Position numbers and translations under genes: made by a program
Assembly (NCBI GenBank): GCA_947500385.1
Contig: CANMSA010000001.1
Coordinates: forward strand, 248,001-312,000
DNA: 64,000 nucleotides
Direction: 5' to 3'
From: an uncultured Flavobacteriaceae bacterium
GTDB lineage: Bacteria > Bacteroidota > Bacteroidia > Flavobacteriales > Flavobacteriaceae
The notes under the pieces: model-generated
Told to the model about the DNA's origin: nothing
The model's input: only the letters and a program-made list of their open reading frames with translations
Database searches by the model: none
In this document: positions 43,439 through 51,878 of the stretch, one piece after another
Numbering within the stretch: position 1 is the stretch's first letter
Layout of the letters: each line of letters begins with the position of its first letter

Positions 43439-44434
43439 TTAATTCGTATTCTCGAACAATATGCCCCCGCTGCTGTGTACTTTATTTGTATCATCGATCA
43501 GGATCACCTCGGTGCCTCCCAGCTGTTCTATCAACGATATTCCCGCATCTTTCCCCATGATAAAGACCGCTGTGGCCAAGGCATCACATAATTCGGCACT
43601 CTTGGCAAATATGGAAACACTGCTTACACCTGACGCCGGCATTCCCGTTCTTGGATCAATAATATGTGCGTATTTTTTTCCTTTGAATACCACATACTTT
43701 TCATAATTACCCGAGGTGGCCACCGAAGACTCCACTACCGGAAGCCAAGAAAAAATCTTATCCTTGCTCAAGGGGTTTGCGATACCGATCAACCATTTAT
43801 CACCGCCGGCTTTTGTACCCCAGGTAGTTAAATCGCCCGCAGCATTGATAATTCCAGCCACCACCTGCTTAGAAACCAATAATTCTTTCGCTTTATCGGC
43901 CGCATACCCTTTGCCAATGGCCCCAAATGAAATTTTCATTCCGGCCTGTTTTAAAAAAACAGTACTTTTCTCCTCGTTTAGAACAATTTTTTGGTGGCCC
44001 ACCTTTGCGATGGATTTCTTTAATTCAGTTGCCGTGGGCATTCGTTCCATAGAACCATCGAACTTCCAAATTTTGTCCATAGAAGCGTAGGATATATCAA
44101 ACGCGCCATCGGTGATTTCAGAAATTTGTTTTGCCCGTTCAATTAGTTTGAATAGTTCCTGGCTTACTTTTACCGGTTTTATACCTGCATTTTTATTGAC
44201 CAAAGCCGTTTCGGAATTCTCATCCCATGCAGAAATCATCTTCTCGATACGGGTGATTTCGGCCGCCGCCTCGTCTATATTTATATAACCAAGTTCTTCG
44301 TTTGCCGCCACAACCGTAATATCAAAGCGGCTTCCCATCAATTTCATAGTACGGTTTACAGTAACGTACTTCGTTTTTTGCCCCATTGAAAAGAGCATAA
44401 AAAAGCAAAAAAAGAAAGGCAAGAGCCTTTTCAT
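43439..44434 (-). CDS. apbE: FAD:protein FMN transferase (ApbE)
   Basis: A 331-residue periplasmic enzyme that attaches FMN from FAD to Ser/Thr of target proteins. Signal peptide (FFFCFFMLFSMGQ). Family motifs: FDISYASMDKIWKF, SFGAIGKGYAADKAKELL, AGDLTTWGTKAGG and the C-terminal HIIDPRTGMPASGVSSVSI followed by CDALATAVFIMG. It overlaps the thioredoxin-like gene by 4 bases, so the two are translationally coupled. The substrate protein is unknown; DUF3570 in the same operon has a similar-looking SGAS motif. Confidence 0.95.
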   Translation of the reverse strand: MKRLLPFFFCFFMLFSMGQKTKYVTVNRTMKLMGSRFDITVVAANEELGYINIDEAAAEITRIEKMISAWDENSETALVNKNAGIKPVKVSQELFKLIERAKQISEITDGAFDISYASMDKIWKFDGSMERMPTATELKKSIAKVGHQKIVLNEEKSTVFLKQAGMKISFGAIGKGYAADKAKELLVSKQVVAGIINAAGDLTTWGTKAGGDKWLIGIANPLSKDKIFSWLPVVESSVATSGNYEKYVVFKGKKYAHIIDPRTGMPASGVSSVSIFAKSAELCDALATAVFIMGKDAGISLIEQLGGTEVILIDDTNKVHSSGGILFENTN

Positions 44435-44868
44435 TTTAGATATGAATTTATACGGGTTACATATTGCTCGGGAGAAATTTTTTCATATCCCATGGTACCG
44501 ATTACCTGCTGTTCAGGATCAACGATCACGACGAACGGAAAATACCCTTTTGGGTTGAACATTTCGGCCAAGCGAGCATTACTAGCCACTTTTTCCTTTG
44601 ACAATCGATTGGCTTTCTTCCTGGGGAAATCTGCCTTGTACAGTACATAATGCTCCGTGGAATGCGTCTTGAACTCGTTTGATTGCCAGATCTCGCGATC
44701 GAGTTTTATACAAGGAACACACCAATCAGATCCGGCAAAAACCAAGATAATCGGTTTTTGGGTTTCCTTGGAAAGTGCTACCGCGTTTTTATAGTCGGCT
44801 GTCCATTCTTGTGAATGAGTAACCAAAGGGATAAAGAACAACAAAATGTAAGCTAGATACTTAGTCAT
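44431..44868 (-). CDS. Periplasmic thioredoxin-like protein
   Basis: A 145-residue protein with a signal peptide (YILLFFIPLVTHSQ) and a thioredoxin-7-type fold. Redox motif WCVPC (Cys50, Cys53) in LVFAGSDWCVPCIKLDREIW, then FPRKKANRLSKE and the cis-Pro region GYFPFVVIVDP. It probably reduces or exchanges disulfides of a periplasmic partner, perhaps the cysteine pairs of DUF4266. Overlaps apbE by 4 bases. Confidence 0.9.
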   Translation of the reverse strand: MTKYLAYILLFFIPLVTHSQEWTADYKNAVALSKETQKPIILVFAGSDWCVPCIKLDREIWQSNEFKTHSTEHYVLYKADFPRKKANRLSKEKVASNARLAEMFNPKGYFPFVVIVDPEQQVIGTMGYEKISPEQYVTRINSYLK

Positions 44869-44899
44869 GTATAGGGTAAAACAAAATCAGTGCCAATCT

Positions 44900-45346
44900 T
44901 TATTCGAACACCCGTAAACTATCTCCTGAAAGTTCCACTTGATATATCTTAAGGGCTTTGGCAGGATTATCGTCTACCTGATTCAAAGGGGTACCATTTT
45001 GCTCAAACCGTGATCCATGAACATCGCAATAAAAAATACCGCCTTCCTGGTTCACAAACCGTACTTGGTCATATCCTTGGTGACTGCATATCTGGCTGGC
45101 AGCGATAAATTCGCCCTGCAAATTCTTAACGACAACCACATCATTTTTTAAAATAAAGCCACCATCATTCGCCAAAGGGCTGGCCTCCGAAGAGGTCAAA
45201 TCAACCGTAAAATCGACCCCCGTGGGAATATCCTTAATGTCTCCTACGGGTTCTCCATCGTCTGAAGAGCAACCTTGAGCACATGGGAATATCAAAGCAA
45301 AAGCGGCTCCCGCGCCCAAGCTTCTCAGAAATTCCTTTCTTTCCAT
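44900..45346 (-). CDS. Rieske [2Fe-2S] lipoprotein
   Basis: A 148-residue protein, first gene of the redox operon. The N-terminus has a weak Tat-like pattern (MERKEFLRSL) and a lipobox-like AQGC (Cys26). The Rieske cluster ligands are complete: C-x-H (Cys87, His89 in CSHQG) and C-x2-H (Cys107, His110 in YCDVHGSRF). It is small, with no transmembrane subunit nearby, so it is not part of a bc complex. It likely carries electrons at the outer face of the inner membrane or at the outer membrane. Confidence 0.9.
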   Translation of the reverse strand: MERKEFLRSLGAGAAFALIFPCAQGCSSDDGEPVGDIKDIPTGVDFTVDLTSSEASPLANDGGFILKNDVVVVKNLQGEFIAASQICSHQGYDQVRFVNQEGGIFYCDVHGSRFEQNGTPLNQVDDNPAKALKIYQVELSGDSLRVFE

Positions 45347-45484
45347 AACAACAATTTTATATAAAAAGAACGTGTTAAAGTTCAGAATCGTATAGGAGCC
45401 AATGAGAATTCGATATATGGTACTTTTTAGGTAAATACCGTATCAAAATTCCTAAATCTGATATCGATTAAGCAGAAAGGTTTT

Positions 45485-46669
45485 TTAAGAATCATATACG
45501 AATGTGCCGAATTCGCTCGAAATAGTCAGTTTTTTTGTCTTGCTCTCTTCCACGCTTCCGATAATTTGCCCAACAACACCAAAACTGGCAGCAATCTCAA
45601 TCAAATCTTCGGCTATGGCCGGGTTTACGTAAAGCTCCATTCGATGGCCGCAATTGAACACTTTATACATCTCACGCCAATCAGTGCCAGATTGTTCTTG
45701 AATGAGTTTAAACAATGGAGGAACTGGCAATAGAGTATCTTTTATGATATGGAGCGACTCGATAAAGTGTAAAATCTTTGTTTGTGCACCACCACTACAG
45801 TGCACCATGCCATGAATATCCTTGGCATCATACTTTCCAAGGATCGCTTTTACAATAGGTGCATAGGTCCTCGTAGGGGACAGCACCAATTTACCGGCAT
45901 CGATTGGGGAATTGGGCACTGTGTCGGTCAACTTTGTATTGCCCGAATAGACCAAATTATCGGGTACGGCAGCATCGAAGCTCTCCGGATATTTCTCTGC
46001 CAAATATTTTGCAAACACATCATGTCTTGCAGAGGTAAGGCCATTGCTACCCATTCCCCCATTGTATTCGCCCTCGTAATTCGCCTGCCCGTAAGAGGCC
46101 AAGCCAACAATCACATCGCCCGGACGAATATTGGCATTATCAATTACCTGGCTACGCTTTAAACGTGCCGTAACGGTCGAATCTACTATAATGGTCCGTA
46201 CCAAATCGCCGACGTCGGCCGTTTCTCCCCCTGTGGAATGGATCACCATTCCATGAGCCTTTAAATCCGCAATAAGTTCTTCGGTGCCATTGATAATCGC
46301 CGAAATTACTGATCCAGGAATCAAATTCTTATTGCGTCCAATGGTCGATGATAGCATAATATTATCGGTCGCCCCAACACATATCAAATCATCGATGTTC
46401 ATAATCAATGCGTCTTGGGCGATTCCCTTCCAAACAGAAAGGTCTCCGGTTTCTTTCCAATACATATAAGCGAGCGACGATTTGGTGCCGGCCCCGTCTG
46501 CATGCATCACCAAGCAATACGCATCATCGCCGGTCAAATAATCAGGAACTATTTTACAAAAAGCCTTGGGAAACAAGCCTTTATCGATGTTCTTGATGGC
46601 ATTATGTACATCTTCTTTGGAGGCCGAAACGCCTCTTTGGTGGTATCTATCGCTTGTTGAGGAAGCCAT
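45485..46669 (-). CDS. purM: Phosphoribosylformylglycinamidine cyclo-ligase (AIR synthetase)
   Basis: A 394-residue purine-biosynthesis enzyme that closes the imidazole ring of AIR. AIR-synthase motifs: YRYHQRGV-type start (SDRYHQRGVSASKEDV), MHADGAGTKSSLAYMYW, GIAQDALIMNIDDLICVGA, HSTGGETADVGDLVRTI and FNCGHRMELYV. It is longer than the E. coli enzyme (about 345 residues), as in other Bacteroidetes, with an extra N-terminal region. It is a single gene, with about 140 bases before the Rieske operon start. Confidence 0.93.
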   Translation of the reverse strand: MASSTSDRYHQRGVSASKEDVHNAIKNIDKGLFPKAFCKIVPDYLTGDDAYCLVMHADGAGTKSSLAYMYWKETGDLSVWKGIAQDALIMNIDDLICVGATDNIMLSSTIGRNKNLIPGSVISAIINGTEELIADLKAHGMVIHSTGGETADVGDLVRTIIVDSTVTARLKRSQVIDNANIRPGDVIVGLASYGQANYEGEYNGGMGSNGLTSARHDVFAKYLAEKYPESFDAAVPDNLVYSGNTKLTDTVPNSPIDAGKLVLSPTRTYAPIVKAILGKYDAKDIHGMVHCSGGAQTKILHFIESLHIIKDTLLPVPPLFKLIQEQSGTDWREMYKVFNCGHRMELYVNPAIAEDLIEIAASFGVVGQIIGSVEESKTKKLTISSEFGTFVYDS

Positions 46670-46816
46670 TCAAACTGTTTTGGCAAAAATAGGGGAATCA
46701 CTTTAAAAACAAACCATTCCAATTATAATAAAATAAGAGGAGCGACCATAGCTGGTGTCTTCAGGGCCTTACCAGTAAAATCGAGGAGCCAAAAACCGGT
46801 CATCAAAGCAAATAGG

Positions 46817-49003
46817 TTATTTGATAAATAGCAACTCCCGATACTTTGTCAATGGCCATAGGCGGTTGTCAACAAGATGCTCCAGGCTGTCACAATGTGT
46901 GCGGATCTTGTCGAAATAGGGTCTTACATTTTCACAATAGGCAATTGCTTTTTTATGGGTATCGGACAACGCATTGGCTTTCCTTCTGGTTTCGGTCATG
47001 GCATCGGTCATTTTCTTTACTGCCGCTATATGTTCCGCGACCTGTTCGATAATGGATAACTGCCCGTCTGAAAACTTGGAATGCGCCGCGCCATAAATAT
47101 CTTTCATGCCCATTACATTCCGTATCAAGGTATTTTGGTATTCGATCGTGGAGGGAATCACTTGATTGTAAACCAATTCGCCATATACTCTACTTTCTAT
47201 CTGAATATGCAGAATGTACGCTTCCAACTCAACTTCTTGCCGCGCCCGCACCTCCGTTTCGCTCATTACTTTCATAGACTTGAAAAGGTCAAGACTCTTC
47301 TTTCTAGTAAGTACTTCGAGCGCCTTCGGGGTCGTTTTGTTATTGCTCAGTTTCCTTCGTTTCGCCTCCTTTTCCCAAGCTTCGCTGTACCCATCGCCAT
47401 CAAAACGAATACGCTTCGAATTTTTTATATATTCTCGAAGAACGTTGAAGACCGCTTCATCTTTTTTCAAGCTCTTTTTATCGATCAGGTCGTCTACCTC
47501 TTTCTTGAACTCTTGCAATTGCTTCGCAACTATAGTATTCAAGACCGTCATGGGTTTTGCACAGTTCGTCTTGGAACCTACCCCCCTCATTTCGAACTTG
47601 TTTCCGGTAAAGGCAAAGGGAGAGGTTCGGTTGCGATCGGTATTATCGAGTAGAATCTCAGGGATTTTTCCCACTACATTCAGCTTGAGCTCAGTTTTTT
47701 CCTCTGGAGACAGCTTTCCTTGCGATACCCCTTCCAATTCATCGAGTACTTCGCTCAATTGCTTGCCAATAAAAATGGAAAGAATGGCAGGGGGAGCTTC
47801 ATTGGCCCCCAAACGATGGTCGTTGCTCGCAGATGCAATCGAAGACCGTAATAGTTCTTCATACGTATCCACTGCCTTGATGGTGTTTATAAAAAATGTG
47901 AGGAACTGCAGGTTCTTCATAGGGGTGGTACCGGGACTCAATAGATTTACACCCGTATCGGTAGATAGCGACCAATTATTGTGTTTGCCAGATCCATTGA
48001 TCCCTGCAAACGGCTTTTCATGAAAAAGCACCTTGAATTTATGGCGATCTGCAATTTTTTCCATCACATCCATCAGCAACAGATTGTGATCAACGGCCAG
48101 ATTTGCTTCTTCGAAAACAGGCGCCAATTCAAATTGGTTGGGGGCCACCTCATTATGTCTTGTTTTAACCGGAATCCCTAATTTGGTGCACTCCTTTTCC
48201 AAGTCTTTCATAAAACTAATGGCCCGTTGGGGAATCACTCCAAAATAATGATCGTCTAACTGTTGGCCTTTGGCCGCGGCACGGCCGATCAGGGTACGAC
48301 CGCACATCAAAATATCGGGACGTGAGTCGGCCAATGATTTATCGATCAAAAAGTATTCTTGTTCCCAACCCAAGGTCGCATTCACTTTGGAAACGTTTTT
48401 ATCGAAATATTTGGCAACGGCGGTGGCCGCATCATCGATCGAGTTCAAGGCGCGCAACAACGGCGCCTTGTTATCTAAGGCCTCCCCGGTATACGAAACA
48501 AAAATGGTGGGGATGCAAAGGGTGGTATCATATACAAAGGCCGGGGAAGTAGGGTCCCACGCCGTATAGCCCCTTGCTTCAAAAGTATTGCGGATCCCCC
48601 CACTGGGAAAACTGGAAGCGTCCGGTTCTTGTTGTACCAACTGCCCCCCGCCAAACTTCTCCAAGGCCTTCCCATCTGACAGCAGATCAAAAAAAGCATC
48701 GTGCTTTTCAGCAGTGGCGCCGGTTAAAGGTTGAAACCAATGGGTGTAATGGGTAGCCCCCATAGAAATGGCCCATGCTTTCATCGCTTCGGCCACTTGA
48801 TCGGCTATTTTCCGGTCTATTTTTGAACCGGAAAAAATCGCCCCTTTTATGCTTTCGAGCGCATCTTTGGTCAAGTGCTGAATCATTTTTTCCTCATTGA
48901 AAACCTTGGTTGCGAATAATTCTGAACGCCTCCTATCTTCCTTAATATCAATTTGTACCCGTTCCTGACTGTTAATAATGGCTGTAAAACGTTGTTTGGA
49001 CAT
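46817..49003 (-). CDS. glnN: Glutamine synthetase type III
   Basis: A 728-residue ATP-dependent ammonium-assimilating enzyme of the GSIII class (large subunit, dodecamer). Motifs include THWFQPLTGATAEKHDAFFD near the N-terminus, ATLGWEQEYFLID (metal/glutamate site), FHEKPFAGINGSGKHNNWSL (nucleotide/active site), RLGANEAPPAI and GNKFEMRGVGSKTNCAKPMT. It is expressed divergently from GSII. A predicted promoter lies at 49046-49079 on the minus strand, directly next to the TACCCC-N10-GGGGTA operator, whose centre sits near -52. Confidence 0.96.
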   Translation of the reverse strand: MSKQRFTAIINSQERVQIDIKEDRRRSELFATKVFNEEKMIQHLTKDALESIKGAIFSGSKIDRKIADQVAEAMKAWAISMGATHYTHWFQPLTGATAEKHDAFFDLLSDGKALEKFGGGQLVQQEPDASSFPSGGIRNTFEARGYTAWDPTSPAFVYDTTLCIPTIFVSYTGEALDNKAPLLRALNSIDDAATAVAKYFDKNVSKVNATLGWEQEYFLIDKSLADSRPDILMCGRTLIGRAAAKGQQLDDHYFGVIPQRAISFMKDLEKECTKLGIPVKTRHNEVAPNQFELAPVFEEANLAVDHNLLLMDVMEKIADRHKFKVLFHEKPFAGINGSGKHNNWSLSTDTGVNLLSPGTTPMKNLQFLTFFINTIKAVDTYEELLRSSIASASNDHRLGANEAPPAILSIFIGKQLSEVLDELEGVSQGKLSPEEKTELKLNVVGKIPEILLDNTDRNRTSPFAFTGNKFEMRGVGSKTNCAKPMTVLNTIVAKQLQEFKKEVDDLIDKKSLKKDEAVFNVLREYIKNSKRIRFDGDGYSEAWEKEAKRRKLSNNKTTPKALEVLTRKKSLDLFKSMKVMSETEVRARQEVELEAYILHIQIESRVYGELVYNQVIPSTIEYQNTLIRNVMGMKDIYGAAHSKFSDGQLSIIEQVAEHIAAVKKMTDAMTETRRKANALSDTHKKAIAYCENVRPYFDKIRTHCDSLEHLVDNRLWPLTKYRELLFIK

Positions 49004-49045
49004 ATGCTCGAATTAATAACTATTGCACTTCTGTTAATAACTTGA

Positions 49046-49079
49046 CAAAATTAGCATCAAAAAATAGATATTTCACAAA
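49046..49079 (-). promoter_or_regulatory. Predicted promoter of glutamine synthetase III
   Basis: On the minus strand, -33 TTTG (49079-49076) and -7 TAATTTTG (49053-49046), separated by 22 bases, match the Bacteroidetes consensus TTTG / TAnnTTTG. Inferred start near 49039, leader about 36 bases. The 22-bp operator starts one base upstream of this promoter. Confidence 0.7.
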
Positions 49080-49080
49080 A

Positions 49081-49102
49081 TACCCCCAAAAAAATAGGGG
49101 TA
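49081..49102. promoter_or_regulatory. 22-bp palindromic operator between the two glutamine synthetase genes
   Basis: Perfect inverted repeat TACCCC-N10-GGGGTA, with the same arms and spacer length as the copy at 16239-16260 upstream of glnK-amtB. It can serve both divergent promoters: centred near -52 for GSIII and near -91 for GSII. Confidence 0.75.
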
Positions 49103-49131
49103 TATGGAAAAAGTGCACAATGTTAACTATT

Positions 49132-49153
49132 TACCCCCTAAATTTTGGGCATG
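49132..49153. promoter_or_regulatory. Degenerate copy of the nitrogen operator near -40 of GSII
   Basis: TACCCC-N10-GGCATG: the left half-site is perfect and the right half keeps only two of six bases. It starts 51 bases after the strong copy, matching the 53-base pairing at glnK-amtB, and lies over the -33 region of the GSII promoter. Confidence 0.5.
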
Positions 49154-49176
49154 ATTCATCAAAAAAATTATTTTTG
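49145..49176 (+). promoter_or_regulatory. Predicted promoter of glutamine synthetase II
   Basis: -33 TTG (49145-49147) and -7 TATTTTTG (49169-49176), an exact match to TAnnTTTG, separated by 21 bases. Inferred start near 49183, about 34 bases before the ATG. The -7 box is 37 bases after the start of the weak operator copy (35 at glnK). Confidence 0.7.
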
Positions 49177-49216
49177 CTTGTCTTTTTAATTACAAAAAAA
49201 TTAACGACCACATATT

Positions 49217-50227
49217 ATGAGTAAATCAAAATTAGAGTACATCTGGTTGGACGGTTATAAACCTACTGCCAACCTACGAAGCAAAACCAAGGTTGAAGAA
49301 GATTTTAGCGGTAAATTGGAAGACTGCCCCATGTGGTCTTTTGATGGAAGTTCTACCAAACAAGCCGAAGGCGGTTCTTCCGATTGTTTGTTAAAACCTG
49401 TTGCCATTTATCCGGATCCTGCCAGGACCAATGGGTTTTTGGTAATGACAGAAGTTCTCAATGCCGATGGCACCCCACACGAATCAAATTCTAGAGCAAC
49501 CATTGATGATGCCGATGATGATTTCTGGTTTGGTTTCGAGCAGGAGTACTTTATCATGGACACTGCTACACAATTACCACTTGGTTTCCCAGTAGGTGGT
49601 TACCCAGGCCCACAGGGAATGTACTATTGCTCTGTCGGTGGAAAAAATACGCACGGTAGAGAATTTGTAGAAGAACATGCAGATCTTTGTATCGCTGCCG
49701 GCCTGAACTTCGAAGGTATCAACCAAGAAGTGGCAAGTGGCCAATGGGAGTTTCAATTATTCGCCAAAGGTGCCAAAAAAGCGGGTGATGAAATTTGGGT
49801 GGCCCGCTATCTTTTAGATCGTTTAACTGAAAGTTATGGTTGGTATATCGAATACCACCCAAAACCGGTAAAAGGAGACTGGAACGGTTCTGGAATGCAC
49901 GCAAACTTCTCCAACACCACCCTTAGAACCTGTGGTTCTAAAGAAGTATACGAAAAAATATGCGAGGCATTCCGCCCAGTGACTGCAGAACACATCGCTG
50001 TTTATGGTGAATTTAACGACCAACGTTTGACCGGTTTGCATGAAACCGCTTCCATACATGACTTCAGTTATGGTGTGTCTGACAGAGGTGCTTCTATACG
50101 TATTCCTATCATCACCGTTGAAAAAGGTTGGAAAGGATGGTTGGAAGACCGCAGACCAGCTTCGAATGGTGATCCATATAAAATTGCGGCGCGCATTGTG
50201 AAAACAGTGAAGACAGCTGACGTTTAA
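49217..50227 (+). CDS. Glutamine synthetase type II (eukaryote-like)
   Basis: A 336-residue enzyme that makes glutamine from glutamate, ammonia and ATP. GSII landmarks: LEYIWLDGYKPTANLRSKTK, CPMWSFDGSSTKQAEGGSSD (beta-grasp region), FGFEQEYFIMD (metal site), GGKNTHGREFVEEHADLCI, GDWNGSGMHANFSNTT (catalytic loop) and LTGLHETASIHDFSYGVSDRGASIRIP. The length is that of eukaryotic GSII, far shorter than the divergent GSIII. Having two unrelated GS types back to back suggests use under different ammonium levels. A terminator follows. Confidence 0.96.
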   Translation: MSKSKLEYIWLDGYKPTANLRSKTKVEEDFSGKLEDCPMWSFDGSSTKQAEGGSSDCLLKPVAIYPDPARTNGFLVMTEVLNADGTPHESNSRATIDDADDDFWFGFEQEYFIMDTATQLPLGFPVGGYPGPQGMYYCSVGGKNTHGREFVEEHADLCIAAGLNFEGINQEVASGQWEFQLFAKGAKKAGDEIWVARYLLDRLTESYGWYIEYHPKPVKGDWNGSGMHANFSNTTLRTCGSKEVYEKICEAFRPVTAEHIAVYGEFNDQRLTGLHETASIHDFSYGVSDRGASIRIPIITVEKGWKGWLEDRRPASNGDPYKIAARIVKTVKTADV

Positions 50228-50248
50228 TTACAGTATTGTTGTTAAAGT

Positions 50249-50285
50249 AAAAACGGCCCTGATGAAAATATCAGGGCCGTTTTTT
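50249..50285. terminator. Bidirectional terminator behind glutamine synthetase II
   Basis: A 13-bp perfect stem (50250-50262 with 50271-50283), an 8-base loop, T-run on the plus strand and A-run at the other side. It overlaps the last bases of the convergent gene and would end both transcripts. Confidence 0.9.
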
Positions 50286-51858
50286 ATTCCTCCATCTTTT
50301 GAAGCGGCGTGTTCATCCAATAATCTTCAAAATTGGCTGGCGGTGCCATTGGTTGATTTTCAAAGATTGGACGTTCCTTATCCATAAAATTTGTGGTGTT
50401 CACCGGAAGACTACCGGGGCGTATTTGCTGTACAAAAAACTCTCGAAACTGATTATAGGATTCCAATTTTCTTTCGTTCAACATATCTCCTTTTATGGAT
50501 TGCAAGTTGCGTACATTGAATTTCAAATATTTTTCTATTTTACCTTGCCTTTTCGAAAACATATAGATTTCTTCGAACGTTTTTAAATCTTGTTCACTCG
50601 CCATTTTTGGATAGGCCCACACCTCCTTGCCGTACAATACGATACGGTCAATTTCCACGGGTTTGCCTTTGTAGGTGAATTCATAATTTTCTTTGTTAAA
50701 AACGCCCATTTCGGCAACCTCTTCGCTAAATCGAAGTACGAAGGTTTTCTGCAAGGGATTTACTCCTATTTCCTTCATATATAGCGCAGGCGGTCTACGT
50801 ATCTCGAAACGATTGTTAAACGATATATAATTAAGGTACATTTTGGAGTTTTTGCGCTGGTACTCGGTCACTATCCGAAATATCAATGCCCCTCGCTTCC
50901 CCTCATCCCTACTTCGATCACCGAGATTATCATACACACTATACTCCATTTTATGAATGGCAAAATTATTTTTCGCAATGTAGAAGGTTCCCTTAACATC
51001 ATGATTACGGGTGTGCTTTTTAAAGTGAATCGTATAAAAGGTTTGATCGTTCAAATAAGTTACCGCCCCTTTTCTATACCCATGATGATTCAAAAGAAAA
51101 TCATACCGCATTCTATCGACAAATGAAAACGAGCTCGTTCTGTAATTGCGAATCGCATCATGTATCCTTAATATGACAAATTCGTTCCCTCCGTAATCAC
51201 CAAGAAACACATCTTTATCAATGATCTTTCTCCCAGTTCTATAGTTATACGCTTGCGAACCAAGCGTATCGACGGTAAAATCCAAATTTTGCTGATAGTC
51301 ATACATTAAGACCTTGTTATTTATATCGGAAAAATCAAAACCCCGATCGAACACTTCTAAAATGGCTTCGTTCAAATTGATGTATTGGGAATCTTTTAAT
51401 TGATAATCCCGATAGTAGCCTACAGTAGAAAAAGAGGTGACAGGAAAGTTCTTGGGAATGGCCCGCAGCGCACGCCTAATAATACCTCTTGCAGAAAGTG
51501 TTCTTTTTTTCTCGGCCGTTACAATGGCTTCTTTCAACTCAAAAATTCGAGGTACAAGGCTAATAGTATTAAGGCCCTTTCGATACAGACCGGAAATCAG
51601 CACTCCTTTTTTCCGATACCCCATACAGGAAATTTCTATAAGGTCCCCGTAGTTTTGAAACTTTTGAGGCACCTTAAAGCTCCCGTCCATGTTGGAAACA
51701 ACGCCCAAGGCATACCCTTTGATCCGAATGGTGGCAAACGGCCCAGGCTCCCCGGTTTTAGAATCCAGCAGTTGACCTTTTATGAATTCCTCTTGGGCAT
51801 TTAAAGCAATAAAACAGAATAGGGCACACAATAGCGCCTTTACATCCTTGTTGGGCAT
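50284..51858 (-). CDS. Carboxypeptidase-like regulatory domain protein
   Basis: A 524-residue secreted or outer-membrane-associated protein. Signal peptide (LLCALFCFIALNAQ), then a carboxypeptidase-D regulatory-like beta-sandwich (about 22-95: IKGQLLDSKTGEPGPFATIR, GVVSNMDGSFKVP). A long beta-rich region follows with no barrel plug, resembling the DUF5686-type companion proteins of Bacteroidetes. There is no TonB plug. Function unknown. The stop lies inside the bidirectional terminator, convergent with glutamine synthetase II. Confidence 0.78.
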   Translation of the reverse strand: MPNKDVKALLCALFCFIALNAQEEFIKGQLLDSKTGEPGPFATIRIKGYALGVVSNMDGSFKVPQKFQNYGDLIEISCMGYRKKGVLISGLYRKGLNTISLVPRIFELKEAIVTAEKKRTLSARGIIRRALRAIPKNFPVTSFSTVGYYRDYQLKDSQYINLNEAILEVFDRGFDFSDINNKVLMYDYQQNLDFTVDTLGSQAYNYRTGRKIIDKDVFLGDYGGNEFVILRIHDAIRNYRTSSFSFVDRMRYDFLLNHHGYRKGAVTYLNDQTFYTIHFKKHTRNHDVKGTFYIAKNNFAIHKMEYSVYDNLGDRSRDEGKRGALIFRIVTEYQRKNSKMYLNYISFNNRFEIRRPPALYMKEIGVNPLQKTFVLRFSEEVAEMGVFNKENYEFTYKGKPVEIDRIVLYGKEVWAYPKMASEQDLKTFEEIYMFSKRQGKIEKYLKFNVRNLQSIKGDMLNERKLESYNQFREFFVQQIRPGSLPVNTTNFMDKERPIFENQPMAPPANFEDYWMNTPLQKMEE

Positions 51859-51878
51859 AGTTGATTATGGCGTTGTTT

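Noticed and set aside
47214-48023. 269-codon plus-strand open frame opposite glutamine synthetase III
   Set aside because: Shadow of the well-conserved GSIII gene; the composition is Ser/Phe-rich, without any domain.
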